Below the pieces are notes generated by a model. The model was not told the DNA's origin. It saw only the letters and a program-made list of their open reading frames with translations, and did not search any database. Positions 1 to 7,728 of a stretch of 12,517 nt of DNA are shown here, in pieces (position 1 is the first letter of the stretch; the number at the start of each line of letters is the position of its first letter). The translations under genes and the position numbers were made by a program. Source of the stretch: HdN1 sp052035295 (GTDB lineage Bacteria; Pseudomonadota; Gammaproteobacteria; Pseudomonadales; Ketobacteraceae). The stretch is from assembly GCA_052035295.1 (NCBI GenBank), contig JBPOHS010000069.1:1-12517 (forward strand), in the 5' to 3' direction.

Positions 1-1
1 G

Positions 2-502
2 TCGACAGCCAACGCCCAGACCGTCTACAAGTTCGTGGACAAAAACGGCAACGCGGTGTTCAGCGATACACCGGTAGCCGGTGCGGAAGCGGTCAACATA
101 CAACCTGCTGCAACCATACAGATGGCACCGGTCCAGCTCCCGCCCGCCGAAAAACCCGCCAAAAATAAAGCCGTCCCGTATGAACGTGTCGTCATCACCA
201 CCCCCAGTCACGACACCGTATTCAGCAACGACCCGGCGCCGGTTGTCGTCACCGGAACCAGCACCCCGGGGTTACAAGGCCGAGATCAATATCGCTTCGT
301 GTTCAACGGTCAGGCGACAGAAACACTCTCGAAGCCCCAGTACTCTTTCAACAGCGAAGAACGAGGCTCGTACACTGCGGTGTTGGAGATCGTCGACAAC
401 AATCTGCAAGTGAAAGCAAGATCGGCCCCTGTTACCTTCCATGTCAGACGCCATTCCAAACTGTTCAAGAAACCCACTGCGCCAGGCCCCATCAAACGCT
501 AA
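2..502 (+). CDS. DUF4124 domain-containing exported protein (5' end cut by the window)
   Basis: The reading frame is open from base 2, so the true start lies outside the window; 166 residues and a TAA stop are visible. The first residues read STANAQTVYKFVDKNGNAVF, which looks like the end of a signal peptide (cleavage after ANA) followed by a DUF4124 core with the usual VYK-V-D-NG---FSDTP pattern. A proline and alanine rich linker follows (about visible residues 35-60), then a region of alternating hydrophobic residues that resembles an Ig-like beta domain (about 60-150), and a basic tail. The family is periplasmic or exported and has no established biochemical role. In many gammaproteobacteria such a gene lies between glnA and ntrB, which fits the next two genes. 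The family call is fairly sure; the C-terminal fold is inferred. Confidence 0.85.
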   Translation, partial: STANAQTVYKFVDKNGNAVFSDTPVAGAEAVNIQPAATIQMAPVQLPPAEKPAKNKAVPYERVVITTPSHDTVFSNDPAPVVVTGTSTPGLQGRDQYRFVFNGQATETLSKPQYSFNSEERGSYTAVLEIVDNNLQVKARSAPVTFHVRRHSKLFKKPTAPGPIKR

Positions 503-623
503 AACGGCGCGTCCGCCCGCAGCAACGCACCCAAAAAAGTGCAGCAAGCACCAATATGGCGCACTAAATATGCAACACTGAAGCAGCAGGCGCAGGCCAG
601 GGGGTGGCAGCGGAGAATGAATG

Positions 624-638
624 CACCCCAGATGGGTG
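624..638. repeat. Inverted repeat CACCC-N5-GGGTG upstream of ntrB
   Basis: CACCC at 624-628 and GGGTG at 634-638 are exact reverse complements around CAGAT. The centre lies about 145 bp before the inferred sigma-54 start point, a distance at which enhancer binding sites are often found. The half-site spacing is two bases off the NtrC consensus (GCAC-N7-GTGC), so I do not call it an NtrC site. It may be an operator or chance. Confidence 0.3.
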
Positions 639-714
639 TTTCCGCACCAGAAAACAGCGAGTGCACCGCCTTGCAACACGGGATGGTTCATCGGGAGGCT
701 GAACAGTAATGCCC

Positions 715-730
715 TGCACCATCGCCTTGC
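715..730 (+). promoter_or_regulatory. Possible NtrC binding site (one good half)
   Basis: TGCACC at 715-720 is a complete NtrC half-site. After five bases the second half reads CTTGC where GGTGC is expected, so the pattern is GCAC-N7-TTGC. It ends about 20 bp before the -24 element of the promoter-like sequence at 748-764, close enough to act as a weak or repressing site. With only one good half this is tentative. Confidence 0.25.
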
Positions 731-747
731 CACCGTAAAAGCCGGTT

Positions 748-764
748 TTGGTTTGGTTATTGCA
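748..764 (+). promoter_or_regulatory. Sigma-54-like promoter for ntrBC
   Basis: The sequence TTGGTTTGGTTATTGCA has GG at 750-751 and GC at 762-763, separated by exactly ten bases, and both the TTGG and the TTGC blocks are intact. The CACG part of the consensus is poor (only the final G matches). Transcription would start near 775, leaving a leader of about 36 nt before ntrB. Sigma-54 promoters need an activator such as NtrC, so self-activation is a natural inference. No other good match was noticed in this gap by eye. Confidence 0.5.
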
Positions 765-810
765 TTGAGCTTGATATCTTCGACATCCCTCTCTCTCGGG
801 GTAACGCAAC

Positions 811-1923
811 GTGGCCGCAAGTGGTTCTCTCAAAAAACCTTTTGAGTCGCTGGATCAGTGCCGACGACTGCTGGAGAACCTCTCCACGGCCGTTGTACTG
901 CTCGATGACCAGCTGCGCGTGCTGTTCGTCAATCCCGCCGCTGAGCACCTTTTTGCCACCAGTATTACCCACCTGCTCGGGCAGCCGGTGGAACAGTTTT
1001 GCTGGGAGAACGACAAGAGCATGGAAGACCTCCGCAGCGCTTTGCGGGACATGCACCCCTACACCAAACGGGAAGCACAATTGCACTTTCCGAGCAGCCT
1101 GCAACCAGCCACTGTGGACTATACGGTGACGCCATTGGTCGATACCGGCATGGTCAAGCAGGTACTGCTGGAGTTGCGTCACCTTGATCGTCTCATGCGA
1201 ATCAGCCGGGAGGACAATCTCTATGCGGCCAACCAGGCGACAAGAGCGCTGGTAAGAGGCGTAGCACATGAAGTCAAAAACCCGCTGGGTGGTATACGGG
1301 GAGCAGCCCAACTGCTGTCCCGGGAATTGTCGGATCCCCAGCTCCAGGAATATACGGAAATCATCATCAGCGAGACCGATCGGTTGCGCAATCTGGTCGA
1401 CAAGATGCTCGGGCCACGCAAACCGCTGGAGTTTCAGCGCGTCAATATCCATCTGGTACTGGAGCGGGTGCGAGCCATTATCAACGCCGAGATTGGCACA
1501 TCAGTCGTGATCGAACGCGATTACGATCCAAGTCTTCCGGAGTTGTGGGCGGATTCTGACCAGTTGATACAGGCGCTACTCAACATCGTGCGCAATGCCA
1601 CCCAGGCACTGCTGGAAAATCCGCAACAAACCAATCCCCGCATCGTGATTCGTTCACGCGCGGTTCGCCAGTTCACCATTGGCTCGATACGGCATCGCCT
1701 GACCTGCCTGGTGGAAGTGGAAGACAATGGCCCGGGTATCAACAAGGAATTGAGAGAAACCCTGTTCTACCCCATGGTCAGCGGGCGCCCGCAAGGAACC
1801 GGGCTGGGCTTGTCAATCGCCCAATCAATCGTGCAACAACATCGCGGTTTGATTGAGTGCGAAAGCGTGCCCGGACGGACGTTGTTCAGAATTTTATTAC
1901 CTATCGAACCACCGGAAGAGTAA
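811..1923 (+). CDS. ntrB: Nitrogen regulation sensor histidine kinase/phosphatase NtrB
   Basis: NtrB (GlnL, NRII) phosphorylates NtrC when nitrogen is short and, with PII protein, dephosphorylates it when nitrogen is plentiful. It is cytoplasmic, and no membrane segment is seen. The 370 residues show an N-terminal PAS-like region (about 15-125), an H-box with phospho-acceptor His153 in AHEVKNPLGGIRGAAQLL, an N-box NIVRNATQAL (258-267), a G1 box DNGPGI (305-310) and a G2 box GTGLGL (329-334). All catalytic motifs are intact and the length is normal. The start is GTG at 811: an in-frame TAA at 802-804 excludes anything earlier, and a G-rich stretch (798-801) may serve as ribosome binding site. 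ntrC follows after 19 nt, so the two are very likely co-transcribed. Confidence 0.95.
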   Translation: MAASGSLKKPFESLDQCRRLLENLSTAVVLLDDQLRVLFVNPAAEHLFATSITHLLGQPVEQFCWENDKSMEDLRSALRDMHPYTKREAQLHFPSSLQPATVDYTVTPLVDTGMVKQVLLELRHLDRLMRISREDNLYAANQATRALVRGVAHEVKNPLGGIRGAAQLLSRELSDPQLQEYTEIIISETDRLRNLVDKMLGPRKPLEFQRVNIHLVLERVRAIINAEIGTSVVIERDYDPSLPELWADSDQLIQALLNIVRNATQALLENPQQTNPRIVIRSRAVRQFTIGSIRHRLTCLVEVEDNGPGINKELRETLFYPMVSGRPQGTGLGLSIAQSIVQQHRGLIECESVPGRTLFRILLPIEPPEE

Positions 1924-1942
1924 CACTGAGTGGAGTGTATGC

Positions 1943-3370
1943 ATGCGACTTGACCAAGTCTGGATAATTGACGACGACAAATCCATGCGTTGGGTGCTTG
2001 AGAAAGCACTCTCGCAGGCTGGATTGAACACCACCACCTTTGATTGCGGCGATGCAGCCATCAGTAAACTGCGCAATGCGCAGCCTGATGCCATCATCAC
2101 CGACATTCGCATGCAGGGCACCAATGGGCTTGAACTGCTGGCGCACGTCCAGCAGGCGCATCCGCATGTACCGGTCATCATCATGACGGCGCATTCGGAT
2201 CTCGACAGCGCGGTGCAATCGTATCAAGGCGGCGCATTCGAGTATTTACCCAAACCCTTCGATCTGGATGATGCTGTCGCGTTGGTAAAACGCGCATTGG
2301 CGCATGCTCACGAAAATGCCGTCGAAGTACCGGCACCCGTGCTGAATGCCAACACTGACATCATCGGTGAAGCGCCTGCCATGCAGGAGGTTTTCCGGGC
2401 GATTGGACGCTTGTCACAATCAAACATAACGGTGCTCATCAACGGCGAATCGGGCACTGGCAAGGAGCTGGTCGCACGCGCCCTGCACCGTCACAGCCCA
2501 CGCTCGTCAAAGCCTTTCATTGCGTTGAACATGGCGGCGATTCCGAAAGACTTGATCGAATCGGAATTGTTCGGGCATGAGAAAGGCGCATTTACCGGTG
2601 CGGCGGCGCAACGGCAGGGGCGCTTTGAACAGGCCAATGGCGGAACCCTGTTCCTCGATGAAATCGGCGACATGCCTCTTGATGCGCAGACCCGTTTGTT
2701 GCGCGTATTAGCCGATGGAACGTTCTATCGGGTGGGCGGGCATACTGCCGTTCAGGTGGATGTGCGCATCATCGCGGCCACGCACCAGAATCTCGAAACG
2801 CTGGTACGCGAAGGCAAATTCCGGGAAGACTTGTTTCACCGCTTGAATGTCATTCGCATTCATCTGCCGAAACTATGCGAGCGACGAGAGGATATAGCCA
2901 AGCTCGCCGGACACTTCCTGCAGAAAGCGGCCAAAGAGCTTAACGTCGAGCCCAAGGTGCTGCTCCCGGAAACCGAAGAGTACATCAGCAAACTGGAGTG
3001 GGCAGGCAACGTTCGCCAACTGGAAAACACCTGCCGCTGGATTACGGTCATGGCCTCCAGCCGTGAAGTGCTGGTAAGCGATCTTCCGCCGGAATTACTC
3101 AACACCAAAACGCAGCATGACAGTGGCGACAGCTGGGAAAATGCGCTGCGCCTTTGGGCTGACCGTGAACTCGGTCGTGGTGTAAAAGGGCTTCTGGATC
3201 GTGCGGTGCCTTCTTTTGAGAGGATCATGATCGAAACAGCCTTGAAACACACCGCAGGGCGTCGCCGCGATGCTGCTGACTTGCTGGGCTGGGGACGCAA
3301 CACCCTTACCCGCAAGATCAAGGAACTAGGCATGAACGGACATGGGGACGAAGAAGAAGGCGATGATTGA
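1943..3370 (+). CDS. ntrC: Nitrogen regulation response regulator NtrC (sigma-54 activator)
   Basis: NtrC (GlnG, NRI) binds enhancer sites as phosphorylated oligomers and uses ATP to open sigma-54 promoters of nitrogen genes. The 475 residues show a receiver domain (about 5-120) with acidic residues DDD at 10-12, phosphorylated Asp54 and Lys104 in LPKPF, then an AAA+ domain with Walker A GESGTGKE (168-175), the sigma-54 contact loop GAFTGA (215-220) and Walker B GTLFLDE (234-240). A Fis-type helix-turn-helix lies at about 430-462 (AGRRRDAADLLGWGRNTLTRK). The start is ATG at 1943, with GGAG at 1932-1935 as ribosome binding site; the frame is open further upstream but that part overlaps ntrB. 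The acidic tail DEEEGDD is unusual but short. It ends 2 bp from the convergent mshQ stop. Confidence 0.96.
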   Translation: MRLDQVWIIDDDKSMRWVLEKALSQAGLNTTTFDCGDAAISKLRNAQPDAIITDIRMQGTNGLELLAHVQQAHPHVPVIIMTAHSDLDSAVQSYQGGAFEYLPKPFDLDDAVALVKRALAHAHENAVEVPAPVLNANTDIIGEAPAMQEVFRAIGRLSQSNITVLINGESGTGKELVARALHRHSPRSSKPFIALNMAAIPKDLIESELFGHEKGAFTGAAAQRQGRFEQANGGTLFLDEIGDMPLDAQTRLLRVLADGTFYRVGGHTAVQVDVRIIAATHQNLETLVREGKFREDLFHRLNVIRIHLPKLCERREDIAKLAGHFLQKAAKELNVEPKVLLPETEEYISKLEWAGNVRQLENTCRWITVMASSREVLVSDLPPELLNTKTQHDSGDSWENALRLWADRELGRGVKGLLDRAVPSFERIMIETALKHTAGRRRDAADLLGWGRNTLTRKIKELGMNGHGDEEEGDD

Positions 3371-3380
3371 CATCATCGCC
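3359..3380. terminator. Perfect inverted repeat shared by the 3' ends of ntrC and mshQ
   Basis: GGCGATGAT (3359-3367) and ATCATCGCC (3372-3380) pair perfectly over 9 bp around a 4-nt TGAC loop. The ntrC stop TGA (3368-3370) lies in the loop and the mshQ stop (3375-3373) lies in the stem. Downstream in the mshQ direction the RNA reads UUCUUCUUCG, moderately U-rich; in the ntrC direction only CUUUCC follows. It could act as a bidirectional terminator or 3' stabiliser. The structure is seen directly; the function is inferred. Confidence 0.55.
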
Positions 3381-6300
3381 AGCTTTCCTGCACACGCAGC
3401 ACGGGATTGGTAACACCGGATTGCCAATTCGCATTGGCAACGGGATCCTGTGCTGCCGCCCCGGTATCGCGACATTCCAGATAAGATGGTGCATCGATCG
3501 TGACATCTATCGCACCAACGGGATTGGACGGCGCAGAGGCACTCAGCGTCGCCGTTACCGAGGCAGCCCCCGCCGATAGAGTTGCTGCTACAACGCTCTG
3601 GACGTTGGACAAAGTAACATCCCCCGAATAGTTGCTGGCCGAAGGCGACGGCAATGTCAAACACGATGCGTTTTCATCGGTATTTGTGATATAGCGCCCC
3701 CCACTGAAATGAACCACTGCCAACGGTAGCGTGACCGGGTTTCTTCCGGTAGTGGACGCCGATGTCAACTGCAGGCAACCGTCGCGAATATCCGTTCCCG
3801 TGATTCCCGTAACGGTATAGGGTTGACAGGTCGCACCACTGGCGCGATAGCAGGCAACGTCTCCCGCGCCGGCCGTTTCGGTGAACGCTTCTTTCGGGAT
3901 CACCAACTGTATATTGGTGGAGAGCACTTCATCCCCGTCATTTTGCGTAAAGACGGCATTACGTTTGGGAACAACGAACGTATCGCCACTCAAGGCCAGC
4001 GTTCCAGAGCCCGCAGAGACATCACTGAAGGTGTAAGGGGACACGGGCGCTGTCCGGGTGAGACTGGCGCCACTGACCTCCGAGATCGCTACGTCAGCCG
4101 CTGTCACACTGGACAATTTCCAGTAATTGCCCGCATAACTCGCTGCTGTGGTGTTGCGCGCGGTTTTTGCCGTCACGGTGATTCTCGGCGGCAAAAGATA
4201 CCCGAAACTTTCCCCCCGATAGGTGTAGTTACACGCTCCATGGCCGTGAGCAAGCGTTCCATATCCGGGCACCGTGGCGATAGAGAACGAATCAGCAATA
4301 AAGCGACCGACATACCCGGAACGCCCACTAACACTTGCTCCAAGAAAGGTGCTCTCGGCATTGATTTCAATTTCGCCGACATCATCGACATAGGCAGTTG
4401 CATCCGCTGCTCCCGCAGACCAGCTGGCTGCCGTAATGCCCGACACGGAGGTAAGCGCAGTCCCCGCACCACCGGATTGAAAATAACCACGACTGAGCGT
4501 CACGATGCCAGTCATGGAGGTCGTGACAGCATTATTGGTAAGATTGGCGTTATTTCCCGGAATATCATCATTGTGGCCATCCGGGATGCCGTCGGCATTG
4601 CTGTCATCGGCTAATTGCCAAGCGACGCCTTCGACCCGAATCGTAAACGTCTCGCCACCTTTAACGAACGCTGCCTGCGCCACCCCCAACGTGGTAGTCC
4701 TGGCCGACTGCAAACTGGAAGCGCTGGCTCCGACCCTGACGCTCAAACCAAATGGCCTCACCCGGATCCCGGCTTTGGTGCCGCTGATTTCGTTGACGGC
4801 ATTGCCTGTCCGATAACTGCTGTCATCCACTACGTTCAACGTGTATTTTCCAGCATTGGATGCAAGCAGCGATACCGTCGCGCGACCACTGACGAAGGTG
4901 AGAGTATGAGTCGTGCTGGCCGGGCGGGAAGTTCCCAGTGTTACGCCACCAACACCTGGTGCGCTCCAGGTTCCTTCTTCATTGGCGTACCAGAAACGGA
5001 GAGCTTTTGCGCCCGCATAACTGGTATTGATTTCGCAATTGCTGCTGGCTGTCGCCGTCATCTGTTGGATTTCAAGGTCATGAGATCGCCCGGCGACATA
5101 GTCTTCGCCCCATGACGCCACCGGAACGATTTCAAAGGCGTTTTTGACAAACACAATGCTGCTGGACGTGGCCGTAGCAGACGCCGAGCCGGACACTGTC
5201 GCCGTTACCGTCAACTGATCGGCGTGACGATTGTTCAGGCGCAAGGTGGCAATGCCCTGGTCTGCCGCAGAAAACGTGTAACTGGCACGGCCATCATCCG
5301 CCGAGGCGCCATCGTTGATTGATCCCGCCGAGGGCGATATGGCTTCCCAGTTACCGTGCAGTGAAGACGTTACGAGATCGATCGTCCCGGTATAATCCGA
5401 GATGACATCCCCGTCTTCATTGCGTACGGCAATCTTCATGGTGGCGCCAGTACAGACACTGGCGCTCGTGGTGACTTCGGAAAACAACAGCGAGCTTGCT
5501 GGCAGTGATGCCTGCGGCGCCATCCCTGGATGATAACGATTACCCGGTATGGCGACATAGCTGCTTGACCCGGGAATTTTCCAGCGCAGACGGGCCTCGG
5601 CACTGCCACTGCTTTCAAAGTAATCCATCTGAACGGGCACACGAAAACCTGCGTAGCCGGAAGGCAAATAGAACGCCGGGGAGGTATTATCACTCGCGCT
5701 GCCTGTGCTCCAGTCATCGATCATCCAATTGCTGGTGGACATGTCAATCGCCTTGAAACGCACCCCGTCGTCTGCGCGGGTCTGAAACTCATAATTGCCT
5801 ACGCTCGGAAGATCCACATAGGATGTCCAACGCACAGCGACGCTGTCTGATCGCCCCGACGAACCGACCGTTCCACTGCCCCAGTTATAATCGACATTGT
5901 TGACAAATCCGGCATTGATGTAGGAGCCGAAAGAATTCCCGGACGCCAGCTGGTAATTTTCGGCATACACCATGTCAGAACCCGAGCCCGTGCGATAAGC
6001 CACTGAAAACGTCTTGGGTGTGTTGCTCTGAATGGCATTGGATTCATCGTAGAGGTTCTGCACGGTGACGTTGACGGCAGAATTGGCGACGAGCGATGTA
6101 TTCAATTGCAACAACACACCATTGACGTCTCGATAGAAATTGGCTTGGGTAACAGTGCGCCCGCTCACCGAATAATTCGCTTCACTATTGGCGGAATTTC
6201 TTCTCAGTTTTCGCGAATCCGAATAATTGATAGCGGTTAAATCACCCCAGAAATTGTAACTACAGCTGGACACATAGCGCGCACGGAACTGTACCCAGAT

Positions 6301-6465
6301 CTGCGCGGGGTTTCCTTCGACAGGAGCAGCGAACCACACATAGGGGGCGGCCGACTCGGAGGGGCATTCCCCCCCGCCACATCCCACCATGATGGAGGCA
6401 AGTACAACCAACACCAGTGAACGTATTTTCCGGAAAGCATTTCCAGCAAGCAGGTATGAAATCAT
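3373..6465 (-). CDS. mshQ: MSHA biogenesis protein MshQ (PA14-like and DUF6701 regions, possible lipoprotein)
   Basis: MshQ is the large exported protein at the end of MSHA clusters; its role is not settled, and a part in adhesion or at the pilus has been suggested. The 1030 residues begin with a basic and then hydrophobic segment ending in IMVGC (Cys29), which resembles a lipobox with Met at -3. A PA14-like region spans about 165-312, with RADDGVR (230-236), ARLRW (291-295) and PGNRYHPG (307-314). The rest, about 430-1030, is Ser/Thr/Ala/Gly-rich beta-type sequence matching the DUF6701 region of MshQ, with scattered cysteines. The start ATG overlaps the mshP stop in an ATGA (6465-6462), implying translational coupling. 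The stop falls in the hairpin shared with ntrC. Family and position agree; lipidation is an inference. Confidence 0.88.
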   Translation of the reverse strand: MISYLLAGNAFRKIRSLVLVVLASIMVGCGGGECPSESAAPYVWFAAPVEGNPAQIWVQFRARYVSSCSYNFWGDLTAINYSDSRKLRRNSANSEANYSVSGRTVTQANFYRDVNGVLLQLNTSLVANSAVNVTVQNLYDESNAIQSNTPKTFSVAYRTGSGSDMVYAENYQLASGNSFGSYINAGFVNNVDYNWGSGTVGSSGRSDSVAVRWTSYVDLPSVGNYEFQTRADDGVRFKAIDMSTSNWMIDDWSTGSASDNTSPAFYLPSGYAGFRVPVQMDYFESSGSAEARLRWKIPGSSSYVAIPGNRYHPGMAPQASLPASSLLFSEVTTSASVCTGATMKIAVRNEDGDVISDYTGTIDLVTSSLHGNWEAISPSAGSINDGASADDGRASYTFSAADQGIATLRLNNRHADQLTVTATVSGSASATATSSSIVFVKNAFEIVPVASWGEDYVAGRSHDLEIQQMTATASSNCEINTSYAGAKALRFWYANEEGTWSAPGVGGVTLGTSRPASTTHTLTFVSGRATVSLLASNAGKYTLNVVDDSSYRTGNAVNEISGTKAGIRVRPFGLSVRVGASASSLQSARTTTLGVAQAAFVKGGETFTIRVEGVAWQLADDSNADGIPDGHNDDIPGNNANLTNNAVTTSMTGIVTLSRGYFQSGGAGTALTSVSGITAASWSAGAADATAYVDDVGEIEINAESTFLGASVSGRSGYVGRFIADSFSIATVPGYGTLAHGHGACNYTYRGESFGYLLPPRITVTAKTARNTTAASYAGNYWKLSSVTAADVAISEVSGASLTRTAPVSPYTFSDVSAGSGTLALSGDTFVVPKRNAVFTQNDGDEVLSTNIQLVIPKEAFTETAGAGDVACYRASGATCQPYTVTGITGTDIRDGCLQLTSASTTGRNPVTLPLAVVHFSGGRYITNTDENASCLTLPSPSASNYSGDVTLSNVQSVVAATLSAGAASVTATLSASAPSNPVGAIDVTIDAPSYLECRDTGAAAQDPVANANWQSGVTNPVLRVQESWR

Positions 6466-6881
6466 CTCACCACCATGAAGGTCATATCCAGACGGCTGCT
6501 GGCATAATTCTCATTGTTGCGATCAACGCCCGTGGTGACGGCTTCAAGCGTGACGTCAAAGCGATCATTGAGGGCACCCGATTCGTTGAATGTACTGACA
6601 TCGCAACGCAACACCGATAAGGTAATGCCTGACATGGAGGGCGGCGAAGACGGGCACGCTTTGCTCACCGAGATTCGATACGAAGCCCATTCGGCCCCGG
6701 ATTGCACGGCAAGATCAGCGCGCGCTTTCAATAGCAGCATGTCGACATCCGCCGACTGGGCGGTTTGCAGTTTCATCATGGCCGCCATGATGGCTGCAAC
6801 GGTCACGACCATGAAAATCACTGTCGGCAGCGCAAAGCCATAGGGCAGAGACCGGATTCTAGAGATAGTTGTCACGCACAT
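6462..6881 (-). CDS. mshP: MSHA biogenesis protein MshP (minor pilin-like)
   Basis: MshP is a small pilin-like protein encoded near the end of MSHA clusters. From ATG 6881 it has 139 residues: a short basic leader MCVTTISRIRSLPYG, a putative prepilin cleavage site G15|FALPT, one hydrophobic helix (about 16-36), and a small polar C-terminal domain. The mature N-terminus has Thr at +5 instead of the usual Glu, as in GspK-type minor pseudopilins that also lack Glu5. The start overlaps mshO by 23 nt. GTG at 6875 is an alternative start with an AGG 9 nt upstream (overlap 17 nt). The frame is open further upstream, but that part lies inside mshO and would give an unrelated N-terminus. The stop overlaps the mshQ start. 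The identity rests on the N-terminal pattern and on position between mshO and mshQ. Confidence 0.82.
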   Translation of the reverse strand: MCVTTISRIRSLPYGFALPTVIFMVVTVAAIMAAMMKLQTAQSADVDMLLLKARADLAVQSGAEWASYRISVSKACPSSPPSMSGITLSVLRCDVSTFNESGALNDRFDVTLEAVTTGVDRNNENYASSRLDMTFMVVR

Positions 6882-7728
6882 GCACCTGATGCAGCAATTG
6901 CACTGACTCGCCTGCATCCTCCAGTTGAAGACTAATGGTGACAAGACCTGCCTGTTCCGCGCTATTTTGATAGCTGATGCTGCAGGACTCGACATTTCCC
7001 AGCGCCTTGGACGCGACAGCACCAGCGGCAATCAGCTGCGCACCGGTGGTCATTGGTGTTTCCGTCAGGGGCACGTCACGGTATCGCATCAGGGAGCGCG
7101 TATCGCTGTCGCACAGATACACGACGGAGCGCTCAACAAAATAGACACGCTTTCCTACCGAGGCCTCGGCAAAACGATGCCCTCCTCCCAACACCACCAG
7201 ATCACCGGTTGGCCTGTCTTGTATCGTTACCACCCCACTGACGACATGGCTGCCATCGACGGCCGAATTCCGATAAATGTAACGCCCATCCTGGTGGACA
7301 CCGCGATGATTGATGACAGCCCGTGCACCGGCAGACATGGCATCCAGCTGACCCAAGACCTGGAACTGCGTGTCTGCCAAGGTAAAATCGAGAAGATCCG
7401 AAGCCGCATCGGTGGGGTCCAGTGTGGCGCGATATCTCGTGACCTGTAGCACGGGTACAAATTCAAGCGCACTTCCAGACTGGACACGGACACTGTTGGG
7501 CAAGGCAGAATGAAGATCGCGCTCCAACAAGACCAGGGCCGCACCCGCTGCCGAAACCAGAAACGCGCGGCGCGACGATGTCATGTAGCCATCCATCTGA
7601 TTGGACGCCATCAGGGAAATCAGGACACCGACGATTCCCATCAGCGTGATCACCAGAATCATTTCGATGAGCGTAAATCCGTGCACCGGGCTTTTAGTTA
7701 CAGAGCGCACTGCATTCCTCGAATTCAT
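6859..7728 (-). CDS. mshO: MSHA minor pilin MshO
   Basis: MshO is a minor pilin thought to take part in priming pilus assembly in the inner membrane. The 289 residues start with a basic leader and a classical class IV prepilin motif, G17|FTLIEMILVITLMGIVGVL, with Phe at +1 and Glu at +5. The large C-terminal domain is soluble and includes VYLCDSD and ESCSISY, giving a possible disulfide. Length and order, with mshD before and mshP after, fit MshO and also the GspJ-like minor pilin class. ATG 7728 overlaps mshD by 35 nt and has no clear ribosome binding site. An internal GTG at 7710 has GAGG six bases upstream and would shorten the leader to 11 residues, so it may be the true start. Confidence 0.88.
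   Translation of the reverse strand: MNSRNAVRSVTKSPVHGFTLIEMILVITLMGIVGVLISLMASNQMDGYMTSSRRAFLVSAAGAALVLLERDLHSALPNSVRVQSGSALEFVPVLQVTRYRATLDPTDAASDLLDFTLADTQFQVLGQLDAMSAGARAVINHRGVHQDGRYIYRNSAVDGSHVVSGVVTIQDRPTGDLVVLGGGHRFAEASVGKRVYFVERSVVYLCDSDTRSLMRYRDVPLTETPMTTGAQLIAAGAVASKALGNVESCSISYQNSAEQAGLVTISLQLEDAGESVQLLHQVHVRDNYL

Larger units (their letters stand above)
503..810 (+). other. Intergenic region upstream of ntrB
   Basis: This 308-bp stretch holds no convincing gene. A frame on the minus strand runs through it, but it also covers the DUF4124 gene and looks like no known protein. No strong intrinsic terminator follows the DUF4124 stop. The region contains an inverted repeat at 624-638, an NtrC-like site at 715-730 and a sigma-54-like promoter at 748-764. 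It therefore looks like the control region of ntrBC. Confidence 0.6.

Noticed and set aside
1..6. Window begins exactly with GTCGAC, a SalI site, perhaps a cloned fragment end
   Set aside because: A six-base site occurs often by chance, and the DUF4124 frame reads through it without any sign of vector sequence.
556..573. TGGCGCACTAAATATGCA considered as a sigma-54 promoter or NtrC site
   Set aside because: The GG and GC elements are 12 bases apart instead of 10, and the half-sites are one base too close for NtrC.
272..820. Minus-strand frame of 182 codons across the DUF4124 gene and the ntrB upstream gap
   Set aside because: It overlaps a real gene antisense, the product resembles no family, and the gap part carries promoter-like signals for ntrB instead.
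757..1452. Minus-strand frame of 231 codons opposite ntrB
   Set aside because: ntrB has every kinase motif in the sense frame; the antisense product has no recognisable domain.
3823..4614. Long open frame (263 codons) on the + strand inside mshQ
   Set aside because: It is antisense to a well supported mshQ, has an Arg/Gly/Cys-rich composition without recognisable domain, and overlaps other meaningless frames on the same strand.
1943..6465. Nitrogen regulators and MSHA pilus genes as one functional system
   Set aside because: The two sets converge and share only a 3' end; nothing in the sequence shows NtrC control of the msh genes.
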